13,261 bases of DNA from Candidatus Atribacter fermentans (lineage in GTDB: Bacteria > Atribacterota > Atribacteria > Atribacterales > Atribacteraceae): assembly GCA_012517485.1 (NCBI GenBank), contig JAAYUT010000010.1, positions 1-13,261 of the forward strand. Reading direction: 5' to 3'. The position numbers and the translations under genes are program-made. The notes beneath the pieces are model-generated. The model was not told the origin of the DNA. It did not search any database and saw nothing but the letters and a program-made list of their open reading frames with translations. Position 1 is the stretch's first letter. Every line of letters begins with the position of its first letter. Shown piece after piece: positions 1-8,086 of the stretch.

Positions 1-942
1 GATATGGGGAGATCCCTGCTTTGTGATATGTCCAGTAATCAGCTTGCCTGCTGACTGGTAGACGGATGGCACCAAGCCACAGTAAGCCGCCAGCTGCTCG
101 CCAGTCTTGAAATCTGCAAAGTTCCCTATCTCAGCAAGAATAGTCGATGCGGAAATTATACCCATCCCAGGGATCGACATTGCAATTTCCAGGTCTCCGT
201 GCCTCTTGGAGATAACCGTCTGGATTTGTTGATCGATATATCCTATCTCTCGGTCAAAGGATTCAATCGAATTGAGAAGCTGACCGAGGAGAGATGCTTG
301 AATCGGTGAGATGTTTGCACTGATGGCCTTACGAATTTCTTCTCTATTGGCTTTGAGGGTCTTTGCTGGGATGCCCTTCAAAATATCCTCGATGCTTTTT
401 CCGATAAGCAAACCTCTAATTATATGGATTCCCGATTTGCCAAAGATATCCGAAAGAACCGAAGAAAGCTTAATGCATGCCGATTCTAATTCGTGGTGAA
501 TTCTGTTCTTGATTTGGCTTCTCATTTTAATGTAGTTCTCCCTAGTTCTGGTTAAAGCTCTCAAATCTCGATCTTCTCCTGAGAAGATGCGAGGAGGGGA
601 TATGAGATTGTTGAGACAGAGTTCAGCTATCCATTCAGAATCGAGCATGTCCGTCTTCCTCCCAGGAATGTGCTTGATCTGATAAGAATTCGCAAGAACA
701 AATTCGATATCCTTTGCCACTACAAGATATATTGGCTGCCAATAGTTAGCAGTTGATTCTACTGCTAACTTCCGGCAGTCGTGATCCAACAGCCAATTTC
801 TGAAGAGCTGAAGACCTTCCAGATCACTTTCAAATCGAGCCTGGATCTTCTGGCCATCGGGAGAGTGGATCGTCGCTATCAGAAAACGCTTATGGATATC
901 TGCCCCGCAGACTATTTCCCTTTCCAATGACGTTATAATCAC
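1..942 (-). CDS. IS110-family transposase (DEDD, RuvC-like), C-terminus beyond window edge
   Basis: I translated the frame by hand from the GTG at 942 down to base 1: 314 codons with no stop, so the gene runs off the left edge. The N-terminal DEDD_Tnp_IS110 domain starts with GADIHKRFL (Asp15). VESTANYW supplies Glu62, and RKTDMLDSEW supplies Asp98 and Asp101, which together fit the DEDD tetrad. The Transposase_20 (IS116/IS110/IS902) domain begins near residue 255 with MSIPGMGIISA and includes FKTGEQLAAYCGLVP and the Q-SAGK segment. These proteins are usually 320-400 residues, so little of the C-terminus is missing, but the catalytic Ser region lies off the edge. An alternative start is TTG at 927. 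IS110 enzymes are RNA-guided recombinases that insert without conventional inverted repeats. It lies downstream of the methyltransferase gene on the same strand and appears intact. Confidence 0.93.
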   Translation of the reverse strand, partial: MIITSLEREIVCGADIHKRFLIATIHSPDGQKIQARFESDLEGLQLFRNWLLDHDCRKLAVESTANYWQPIYLVVAKDIEFVLANSYQIKHIPGRKTDMLDSEWIAELCLNNLISPPRIFSGEDRDLRALTRTRENYIKMRSQIKNRIHHELESACIKLSSVLSDIFGKSGIHIIRGLLIGKSIEDILKGIPAKTLKANREEIRKAISANISPIQASLLGQLLNSIESFDREIGYIDQQIQTVISKRHGDLEIAMSIPGMGIISASTILAEIGNFADFKTGEQLAAYCGLVPSVYQSAGKLITGHITKQGSPHI

Positions 943-1150
943 TGTCCAGTTATGGACAGATTGATCGTTATTAGTGCATTACCATTCGCGTTCTAATGAC
1001 GCATTTCGGTGCTCACGAAGAGTAGGCCATGTTTATATCGGGATCCTTTGTCCTAAAACCAAATACCTCGGCCTGCACTGCCCATACCGAGGACTTATTC
1101 AGATCTCGCTTGCTTTCATCTTTTCGGTGCGATTCAGGAATTCATGCAAT
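943..1150 (-). ncRNA. IS110 5' non-coding region, candidate bridge RNA
   Basis: This is the only non-coding space between the transposase start (942) and the methyltransferase stop (1167). A 7-bp inverted repeat CTGTCCA/TGGACAG (942-948 and 953-959, 4-nt loop) abuts the transposase start codon. A 6-bp stem CCTCGG/CCGAGG (1066-1071 and 1087-1092, 15-nt loop) lies further out. The 9-mer TTTCGGTGC occurs at 1004-1012 and 1122-1130. In IS110-group elements the left-end non-coding region encodes a bridge RNA with target- and donor-binding loops. Assigning one here rests on position and hairpins only. The element's outer end cannot be placed. Confidence 0.35.
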
Positions 1151-1166
1151 CGTTTATAGTAAACCT

Positions 1167-2150
1167 CTATTTTCTATATACATAGAAATCACCCTCAATT
1201 GATGGATCTTCAAATCGGAATATTGCTTGTTCTGCATATTTTTTATGGATTTCGATTGAAAGCCATTTTCTGCCAAGATACTGCGCGCAATAGCCTGTTG
1301 TATTGCTGCCTGCAAATGGATCTAATACGAGATCGCCGGGATCAGTTAAAAACTCAATAAAAAATGTCGCTAGTTCTAGAGGCATTCTTGCAGGATGGGG
1401 TTTAATATTTCTTTCTCTGCACTTTCTAAGAAAAAAGTCATTAGAATTCGTATTAGCTATGCTAATAACATTCTTTGGCAACCTTAATTCTTTCTTTTCG
1501 ATAATTGGCTCTAATTCTATAACATTATGCGCTATACTTCCATTATTATCTTTAAAAAAGCTTGTCTGTCCTATATCATGCTCTGATGGCCTTTTTCCAG
1601 GATTGTATTTCTTACTCTTTAGGAGATTTTTCATCTCTTTGCTATAAGGCCTTAATATCCTTCGATTATCGGATTTCGGACAATCAGATTTCGACATCCA
1701 CCAAATATGAGTAAAACTATCAACAACCCGAATTCTTTCTATTGTGACCCATTGAGCTGGAGAAGGCAATCTTGATGGATTGTAGCATATAAATTCCTGA
1801 CATAATCTAAGATTAGCTTTCGGATTATTGACGAATCCTAGTAAAGATTCTAAATGCAAAAGGGATTGAACTGGCCGTTTGGGTTCCCAGGCATTTCCTA
1901 ATTCTATAACGATTGAACCATCCTCTTTTAATAACGGGGAAAAAATTTCCGCAAAGGATATGAACCATTCCTTATAATCATCCCCATTTAAATTGCCATA
2001 GCTTTTTTTATTATTCAATGGGAATGGTGGAGATGTCAAAATTAATTGAACCTTTCCTTTTAAAGAATCACTTAGATATGAAGTTAGGATCTTCTGAGAG
2101 TCCCCTAAATAATAGTTGCCTAAATCGGTAGCATATAAAATACCCTCCAT
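1167..2150 (-). CDS. Site-specific DNA methyltransferase, beta class (likely N4-cytosine), last gene of the defence operon
   Basis: A 327-residue amino-methyltransferase. Catalytic motif IV is TSPPF at residues 39-43, and the SAM-binding motif I, DPFAGSNTTG, comes near the C-terminus (277-286). This IV-before-I order defines the beta class, and the S-P-P-F form is usual for N4-cytosine enzymes, although N6-adenine cannot be excluded. The segment HPARMPLELATFFIEFLTDPGDLVLDP is typical of the family just before motif I. The region between (about 110-230) is the expected place for target recognition. The start is set by AGGAG six bases before the ATG. The gene begins 17 bp after the 125-residue gene. 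In its operon the likely job is to mark host DNA so that the helicase/ATPase partners attack only unmodified DNA. The target sequence cannot be read from the protein. Confidence 0.9.
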   Translation of the reverse strand: MEGILYATDLGNYYLGDSQKILTSYLSDSLKGKVQLILTSPPFPLNNKKSYGNLNGDDYKEWFISFAEIFSPLLKEDGSIVIELGNAWEPKRPVQSLLHLESLLGFVNNPKANLRLCQEFICYNPSRLPSPAQWVTIERIRVVDSFTHIWWMSKSDCPKSDNRRILRPYSKEMKNLLKSKKYNPGKRPSEHDIGQTSFFKDNNGSIAHNVIELEPIIEKKELRLPKNVISIANTNSNDFFLRKCRERNIKPHPARMPLELATFFIEFLTDPGDLVLDPFAGSNTTGYCAQYLGRKWLSIEIHKKYAEQAIFRFEDPSIEGDFYVYRK

Positions 2151-2167
2151 AGAGAACTCCTGTGTAA

Positions 2168-2545
2168 TTAATATGTATTGTTATTTTTAGCTAGACCTAG
2201 CTTCGAGAAATCTAATGTTCCTATCTCGCTCTGCCGAAAAATTTCTCTGATTCCCCATTCAGCATAATTTACCAATAACTTAAATCTTTCTTCAGGTTCT
2301 TTTTCTGGATACAAACCTATCATTATGGCAGCAAAAATGCCATCTGGATCAAGGCTATTTATATTTTGAAATGTCTCCCTTTTTTCTTCTTCAAAAACTT
2401 TTCCAGTTGAAATTCCAAGTGATGCACCTAACCTCCATACATCTGCTTGTTCTTTGAAAAGATTTTTTGTCACAAGTTGCTTCATATAAGTCTTAGCTTT
2501 ATCAGTAGCGGGAACTGTTCTTACTTCTCCAAATGCTTCTATCAT
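2168..2545 (-). CDS. 125-residue protein of the defence operon, faintly DndE-like
   Basis: A soluble, mostly helical protein with no signal peptide or membrane segment. No family is recognised with confidence. Its layout recalls DndE, the small partner of DndD in DNA phosphorothioation clusters: an N-terminal VRTVPATDKAKTYMKQL stretch, a WRLGASLGIS helix, and a conserved-looking block with DGIFAAIMIGLY and AEWGIREI near the end. That resemblance is by eye and weak. The gene sits directly after the DndD-like ATPase, 5 bp from its stop. Its GAGGAAG ribosome site lies within the end of that gene, so the two are probably translationally coupled and the proteins may bind each other. It could equally be an unrelated adaptor. 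Confidence 0.75.
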   Translation of the reverse strand: MIEAFGEVRTVPATDKAKTYMKQLVTKNLFKEQADVWRLGASLGISTGKVFEEEKRETFQNINSLDPDGIFAAIMIGLYPEKEPEERFKLLVNYAEWGIREIFRQSEIGTLDFSKLGLAKNNNTY

Positions 2546-2550
2546 GTTTC

Positions 2551-4551
2551 TCAGACTTCCTCTATAGATGTTGTTCTTATTATTGAGCCCACTTCTTCGC
2601 CTTTATATTCAACTGTGAAATCATCTCTAATTTTGCCTTCAAGAAAATCTTCATCCCCTTTTCGAAATTCTCTGTCTGTTACTAGCAATACTATTTGCTG
2701 AGCTAAGTTGGGGAGATATCTTAATACTCGCTCTCCGTGTTTCATATCGAATCTGCCAAAAGGTGTATCCATAAAAATTGGTGCTTTAATCTGAGCACTT
2801 CTGTTTAGAGCTCCTATTAATGCTAATGCCACGAGTTGTTCTTCTCCGGAGGATCTCCATTCACTTCTGTTTAATTTATTTCCTTTTTGGGTAATTATGC
2901 TTAATCCATATTGATCGTTTATTTCTAAATGATCGAATTCATCTTTTGATCTTATTTTTTTGAAGATTTCAGAGGCAATTTCTTCGATATCAGAACGTCT
3001 TGCATCTCTATATTCGGAGATAGCCTCTTCAAAAAGTTGAATAATAGAATATATTTCATGTATTTTTTTAGTTAATTCATCTATTTCACTTTGAGGAATA
3101 CTCGCCATGGTCCTCTCCCATTCTCCTTTTATCTTAATTAGTTCGGCTAAATCTTGATTAGATGTTTCCTCTAACCCCACAATCCGTCCTAGCTCGCGGT
3201 TATAATTTTCAATATCTCTTTCTAATTTTTGAGGCAAATCCGAGTCGATTCCTTTTAATTTATTTTCAATATCAGCAAGTTGATTTGAAAGAGAAGCTAT
3301 TTTGTAATCAATATTGTTGATATTTTTATTTATCCCTACAAACTCTTCACGGTCAGTTGCTTCACTAATCATTCTTTGAAGTTTGTTTTTATAAAATTCT
3401 AAATCCATAGGAGGCTCTGGAATTTCGCCTAACAAATCTAATCTATTTTTTGCTTCTTCCAAGTCGCGCTCTAACATATTTAATTTATTTTTGTCTAATA
3501 TTGTTCCACAAAGACTGCATTTTTGGTTAGCTATATTCTTTTTAATTCGAGATATTTCTTCTTCTAAACTATGTTTTCTATTATATTTTTCAAAGGCAGC
3601 TTTGGATTTAACTGCTAATTGGGATGCGACATTTTCCGCCATAGGAGCCAATAATGTTTTATAGAGATTTGAGACTTTGATTTGCATATCCGCCAAAATT
3701 TTATTTTTATTTATATCTAAATTGGCGATTTGCTTCTCGATGTTAAGCCTACTCTGAGCTAATTCTTGGACTTCAGATAAATTTGCTTGCTCTCGTTTTT
3801 TTGCTAGTATTTCGGTTTCCAATTGATGCTTTTGTTCTTTTAAGCTTGCAATTATTTTCTCCTTTTCTTCTATATCTGCTATGACAGATTGAAGATTTTC
3901 TGCAATTTCATTCAAATCACTATTTCCTATTCGCCTAATTAATTTAGTACGCTCCTTTTCAAATTGCTTACTGATGACACTTAGATCATCCTTTGCTATT
4001 TTTAGGTATGGTACCCCTAAAACATACTCAATTGAATCTTTTAGTAATCTTGTGGAATTTTGGTCTTGTTCCAAAAGAGCTTCATAATCACGCAACATTT
4101 CTCCATCAAAGAAGAAAAACCTACTAACATGATATGGCAAAAGGCGCTCTATTGCTTGCTGCGACTCTGACTTGGAGATTATTTGACCATTTCTTATCAC
4201 ATTTAATGTCATGTTTTCTTGATATTTGCTATCATCATGAGTTTTTGATGACATCCTTCTGAAAATTGACCAATTTTCTCTTTCATGATTGAAAAAAATT
4301 GTGACCGAAAAATCATAAATATCATCTTCTAAAGCATTAATATTTAATAACGAGGTTGGTCTAATTAGCTGACCACGTCTATCCATTACTTTGCCATATA
4401 ATGCCCATAATACTGCCCTTTGCAGGGAGGTCTTTCCCTGACCATTACCACCCCTTATGATATGGACTCCATTGTTTTGTTGATCAAATTCTATTTCATG
4501 TTTACCTTTAAAAGGACCAAAATTATGAATAGATATTTTTTCAATTATCAT
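2551..4551 (-). CDS. DndD-like SMC/Rad50-type ATPase with CxxC hook
   Basis: A 666-residue ABC-type ATPase. The N-terminal half-site opens with a KISIHNFGPFKG strand and the Walker A GGNGQGKTS (34-42). RFFFFDGEML (144-153) carries the FFDGE motif typical of DndD-family proteins. Long coiled coils (about 190-345 and 355-515) flank CSLC (Cys345/Cys348), which resembles a Rad50 zinc hook. The C-terminal half has the ABC signature RSSGEEQ (566-572) and Walker B IFMDTPFG (592-599). Such proteins dimerise around DNA and use ATP for scanning, nicking or gating partners. The start ATG lies inside the end of the 64-residue gene (11-bp overlap), with GGAG just upstream, so the two are coupled. No dndB, dndC or cysteine desulfurase gene accompanies it. 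The best reading is a defence ATPase of the DndD superfamily, not DndD itself. Confidence 0.88.
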   Translation of the reverse strand: MIIEKISIHNFGPFKGKHEIEFDQQNNGVHIIRGGNGQGKTSLQRAVLWALYGKVMDRRGQLIRPTSLLNINALEDDIYDFSVTIFFNHERENWSIFRRMSSKTHDDSKYQENMTLNVIRNGQIISKSESQQAIERLLPYHVSRFFFFDGEMLRDYEALLEQDQNSTRLLKDSIEYVLGVPYLKIAKDDLSVISKQFEKERTKLIRRIGNSDLNEIAENLQSVIADIEEKEKIIASLKEQKHQLETEILAKKREQANLSEVQELAQSRLNIEKQIANLDINKNKILADMQIKVSNLYKTLLAPMAENVASQLAVKSKAAFEKYNRKHSLEEEISRIKKNIANQKCSLCGTILDKNKLNMLERDLEEAKNRLDLLGEIPEPPMDLEFYKNKLQRMISEATDREEFVGINKNINNIDYKIASLSNQLADIENKLKGIDSDLPQKLERDIENYNRELGRIVGLEETSNQDLAELIKIKGEWERTMASIPQSEIDELTKKIHEIYSIIQLFEEAISEYRDARRSDIEEIASEIFKKIRSKDEFDHLEINDQYGLSIITQKGNKLNRSEWRSSGEEQLVALALIGALNRSAQIKAPIFMDTPFGRFDMKHGERVLRYLPNLAQQIVLLVTDREFRKGDEDFLEGKIRDDFTVEYKGEEVGSIIRTTSIEEV

Positions 4552-4735
4552 TTTCTACTCCGCTCCATTTTTGCGATAGAATTAATTTAATTTGGTCTTG
4601 ACATTTTCTTCTATCGTCATCCAATGGATTTCTCATTACTATTTTTAACACAGCTGCAAGTATATCCTCAGGTACTTTGGACTCCTTAGTATTATTAATT
4701 TTTTTCAATACATCTAATAATTGGTCGTATACCAT
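4541..4735 (-). CDS. Small 64-residue protein between helicase and ATPase
   Basis: A short hydrophilic protein, predicted largely helical, with no cysteine motif or membrane segment and no family I recognise. Three observations argue that it is real. An excellent ribosome site (AAAGGAGGGAC) lies seven bases before the ATG. It begins 13 bp after the helicase stop. Its 3' end overlaps the ATPase start by 11 bp, a typical translational-coupling arrangement. It carries charged runs (NNTKESKVPED, DDDRRKC) and could be a small adaptor or regulator linking helicase and ATPase. Its single cysteine does not suggest metal binding. The function is unknown. Confidence 0.7.
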   Translation of the reverse strand: MVYDQLLDVLKKINNTKESKVPEDILAAVLKIVMRNPLDDDRRKCQDQIKLILSQKWSGVENDN

Positions 4736-4748
4736 GCAAGTCCCTCCT

Positions 4749-6941
4749 TTAGTTAATGTAATTTAATTTAGCATCTAAATCGATATCTACATCGTATTCC
4801 TGACAAAGCTTCCATAATTCATGAGTTATATCTTTATTTATCGCATGATTAGCAAATTCCCAGGCGCGTGCTAACTCACCTCTGACTATCGGCATAGGAT
4901 CTCTTTCTCCTTTATAATTCAATTTAGGTAAAACTATACAGTCTATTATTATTGCATTTCTTTTTCCGATAGCTTTTCTCAATACTCGGCCACGTCTTTG
5001 AATATATTGTCTCGGATTCATTGAAGATGCCAAGATTAATGCCCCATCTACAACGGGTATGTCGACGCCTTCGTCAAGACATCGAATACTAACAACTATG
5101 CAAGGATGGCTTTCTAAGAACTCAAGAGTGCTTTCTCGCTCTTTTTGCCCCATTTTTGAATGATATGTCAAAACCTGAAGATGTCGATTTTTCTTTCTGA
5201 TAGCATCTGCAACTTCATTCATTTGCCTTTCATCCTCACAATAGACAATCCATCGCCCATCATTTGGATATCTATTAAGAATTACATGTCCAGCACAGTT
5301 TATCTTTTCTCGAGCACGCTTTATAATGCGCGATCTCTTGATCAATAATATCTGTAATTTATTATAAATACGCTCATCTATTTTAACATTATTATTTTTA
5401 TTTTTCGCTATAGTTTGACTTATGATCCGAGTCAGATCATCCCATTGAGATTGCTCTTGATCAGTTAAATGTACCGATTCAAAGTAATAATAATAATTAC
5501 ATAAATATTTACCTATTATAGGTACCTCTACCTGATCTTCCCCTGATAGCCTAACTTTTCCCCCTAAGGGTAGCTGAAATACAGGTTGAACTCCAAATGC
5601 ATTTCCTAAAGCCTCATTACCCTCAGGATCAAACAATCTTTCAGGTGTGGCGGATAATCCTAGTCTTTCTTTAAATTGTATCCTATTTAAAATTTTACGA
5701 TTATTTGGGCTTCCAAGACTATGAACCTCGTCTGCAACAAGAACTGGGTCATCTGCCTGGCTAAGGAATTCGAGAAAGTCACATGAATTGGCACTGCTCA
5801 TTGTCGCTAAGATTATTCGTGGTAAAAGCGAATTATTAGATGTAAAAACTCTTTTTAAGTTATTAGCCCTCCAATTATTTCCACCTCCTGCAAGGAGAAT
5901 CGGCACATTTGGATAAATCTTTCTAATCTCCTCATACCATTGTGATAGGAGAATCTTGCTCGGAACCAAAATTAATATCACACGCCCTTCATTAAGTAGA
6001 TCCTGAATCGCAAAAAGCGCGGTAAAGGTTTTTCCAGTACCAGTAGCCATTGAAAGAATGCCAATACTACCTGCGGATTTCCAAGCCTTAATTGCCTCCT
6101 CTTGAAAATAGCGTGGTTGAATTTTATCAGTATGATCTATATCCACAGCCGCAGCCCTCAATTTTGCACCCTTCCTGCAATCTTCAAAATTTGAACACAA
6201 TCGAAATTTATTAAGAGCTTCAAGTTCGATCTCATTTAGCAATCTCACTTTTGTTGTCTTAGTGCCACCAGCAAAAAGTCTCTCAAGATATTCTAATTTT
6301 CTCATGGCTTTAGATGCTTCAAATTCATTTCCCCAGCTACGATAAACATCAAATTCTTCATCATTTCCCCAAAATTGTATGGAACTAATTGCTCTCTGAG
6401 TCTCATTTCCTGAGCCACCAAATACTACTGAATTCCCATACATATCACAAAATGATCCAATTTTTCTATGATAAATCCCATTATATCTTAGGGCTAAATA
6501 AAGATCTAACGACCCTTTTTCGATTAGAAGCCTTAGCATATTAAGGCAATCCACTTCTTGAGGGTCTCTTGACATAGCTTCAATTATATGAACTAATGTA
6601 ACCTCTTGCTCTTCACACGATCTTTTTCCCCTAAGTCTATATCCTTCTCTTGCTGCGTCTTCATCCTTTTCTGGCATATCAGGGGAGCATACTAGTCTGA
6701 CTTTTCCTCCTCTAATTACGAAATTTAATAGATCTTCGCCTAATTCTCTATAGATATTAGCTCGAAAATAACCCACAGCTCTATCATATGTTACTGAGTT
6801 TTTTAAACATGGTGCATAAAAATCTCTAATAATATTATCATCTTCTGTATTATAATCTGATTTCAATTTTATATCTTTAAGGCACCTTAATTTAATTGCT
6901 CCGTCTTTATGGGTTTTATCGTTTCCATTATCAGTAATCAT
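4749..6941 (-). CDS. PLD-like nuclease domain fused to SF2 DEAD/DEAH helicase, first gene of defence operon
   Basis: A 730-residue fusion. The N-terminal 1-240 resembles the phospholipase D-like domain of restriction helicases. DRAVGYFRANIYREL (53-67) is a typical early segment, and one HxK half-site, YHRKIGSF (His158, Lys160), is followed by VVFGGSGNE (172-180). The helicase core shows motif I MATGTGKT (298-305), motif II DEVH (404-407), motif III SAT (430-432), LDEGVDIP (622-629) and motif VI QRRGRVLR (648-655). With only one HKD half-site, a PLD nuclease would have to act as a dimer. The ATG at 6941 is the earliest possible start because an in-frame TAG lies two codons upstream. No Shine-Dalgarno is seen, and a TATA-like box about 26 bases upstream suggests a leaderless message. 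Its likely role is ATP-driven translocation plus cleavage of invading DNA. Confidence 0.9.
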   Translation of the reverse strand: MITDNGNDKTHKDGAIKLRCLKDIKLKSDYNTEDDNIIRDFYAPCLKNSVTYDRAVGYFRANIYRELGEDLLNFVIRGGKVRLVCSPDMPEKDEDAAREGYRLRGKRSCEEQEVTLVHIIEAMSRDPQEVDCLNMLRLLIEKGSLDLYLALRYNGIYHRKIGSFCDMYGNSVVFGGSGNETQRAISSIQFWGNDEEFDVYRSWGNEFEASKAMRKLEYLERLFAGGTKTTKVRLLNEIELEALNKFRLCSNFEDCRKGAKLRAAAVDIDHTDKIQPRYFQEEAIKAWKSAGSIGILSMATGTGKTFTALFAIQDLLNEGRVILILVPSKILLSQWYEEIRKIYPNVPILLAGGGNNWRANNLKRVFTSNNSLLPRIILATMSSANSCDFLEFLSQADDPVLVADEVHSLGSPNNRKILNRIQFKERLGLSATPERLFDPEGNEALGNAFGVQPVFQLPLGGKVRLSGEDQVEVPIIGKYLCNYYYYFESVHLTDQEQSQWDDLTRIISQTIAKNKNNNVKIDERIYNKLQILLIKRSRIIKRAREKINCAGHVILNRYPNDGRWIVYCEDERQMNEVADAIRKKNRHLQVLTYHSKMGQKERESTLEFLESHPCIVVSIRCLDEGVDIPVVDGALILASSMNPRQYIQRRGRVLRKAIGKRNAIIIDCIVLPKLNYKGERDPMPIVRGELARAWEFANHAINKDITHELWKLCQEYDVDIDLDAKLNYIN

Positions 6942-6962
6942 AATCTACGCACTCGACCATGA

Positions 6963-6972
6963 CATTTTTTAT
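6963..6972 (-). promoter_or_regulatory. TATA box of the defence operon (leaderless start)
   Basis: On the minus strand CTTTAAGCATAAAAAATG contains a TATA-like element centred near 6967, preceded by a purine-containing BRE-like stretch. Archaeal initiation falls about 26 bases downstream, i.e. at the helicase ATG (6941). This matches the missing ribosome site there, while the internal genes of the operon all have one. Confidence 0.45.
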
Positions 6973-7047
6973 GCTTAAAGAAGATAAGAATTTCGGGTAT
7001 GTGTTTAGCTTCCTCTTGAATTCCACCCAAATCCATTTTGACCAGAA

Positions 7048-7062
7048 AAATTAAATAATATA
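7048..7062 (+). promoter_or_regulatory. AT-rich TATA-like stretch upstream of the IS66-like gene
   Basis: TTAAATAATATACTA lies about 30 bases before the ATG at 7088 in the 146-bp divergent gap between the defence operon and the transposase. The stretch is nearly symmetric and could also serve the minus strand. GGGAG sits immediately before the ATG. The spacing fits a basal archaeal promoter, but the assignment is by eye. Confidence 0.35.
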
Positions 7063-7087
7063 CTATTGATACCGGTCCATTGGGAGT

Positions 7088-8086
7088 ATGGACGAGGGAG
7101 AAACTTTAGAGCACCTTCGCAAAGAGAATGAGCGATTAAAACGTGAGAATGAGTTGCTCAAGGCAAAGATTCTGGAGCTTGAAGCCAGACTAGCCCAATA
7201 CGAGAATGCACATACTCCGCCAAGTCTCCGGCGCGGTCGCAATCGCAAAAGAGACCTTGACAAGAGGAACAATGGAACTCCTGGCCAAAAATCCGGTCAT
7301 AAAGGCACAACTAGACCTTCTGTGATGCCACATACACAAGTTGACGTTACAGCAGATCACTGCCCCGATTGCGGCACCAAGCTCGGCAATCCGATCAGAA
7401 TAGAATCGAAGATCGTCGAGGAGATTCCACAACCTCGGCCAATCATGGTCACAGAGTATAAAGTTGCACATTACAGATGTCCGCATTGCAACAAGGAGGT
7501 TGTGGCAACCAATCCAGACTGCCCGCGTGAAGGCAAATTTGGAAACAATGCAATTGCTCTGGCAACAACACTAAAATACAAGGACCGGCTGCCTCACAGA
7601 AAAGTTCAAGATGCTCTGACGAGGCTGTACGGTCTGAAATTGAGCCCTGCCACGATATTAGATCTAACTCGTCGTGCTTCTGATGCGGTTTTGTCTGAGT
7701 ACAATGCGATCTTGAGCAGGATTCGGGGAGCTTCGATCTTGTATGTAGATGAGACCTCGATACATGTTCAGGGTGAAACGCATTGGATCTGGGCGTTTAC
7801 TACGCCATCGGAGACACTCTTTGTGATGTGGAATAAGAAACATCTGGCCAGCAGAGGGTACACCAGGAACATGAATACGGATGACTCAAAATATCTAAAA
7901 GATATTAATGGTGTGAAGACAGATCGAATTGTGAGAACAACAGCCGAGGACAAAGAAGGGAAAAAGATGATTGCAGAGTCCTGCTGGTTCGACTATCCAA
8001 ATGCGTTCCTGTTCATACTTTCAACCTGGCCTGAGGATTACTACAACGCATGGCAGTCACATGATTTCATTTTCACGTACATATGA
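7088..8086 (+). pseudogene. IS66-like transposase, truncated and fused to an unrelated C-terminal tail
   Basis: Residues 1-40 form a leucine-zipper coiled coil, as in IS66 TnpC proteins. A basic PPSLRRGRNRKR segment and GQKSGHKG follow. A zinc ribbon is made by CPDC (92-95) and CPHC (131-134). The helix-turn-helix-like and catalytic region includes LYVDETSIHV, with the first DDE aspartate at residue 221. The IS66 similarity holds up to about LFVM (244-247). The remaining 85 residues do not match an IS66 catalytic core: no second Asp in a VCDGW-type motif and no catalytic Glu. Other frames after 7830 also carry no continuation. Full-length relatives are about 450-520 residues and this one stops at 332. 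The likely origin is a deletion or insertion junction that joined a broken transposase to the end of another gene. It is probably inactive. Its start has GGGAG close to the ATG. Confidence 0.8.

Noticed and set aside
1303..1647. 114-codon open frame on the plus strand
   Set aside because: It lies opposite the methyltransferase gene, which has clear motifs. No ribosome site or protein-like domain pattern is seen.
1167..6941. A canonical Dnd phosphorothioation cluster
   Set aside because: Only the ATPase and perhaps a DndE-like protein fit. No DndA, DndB or DndC gene is present in the window.
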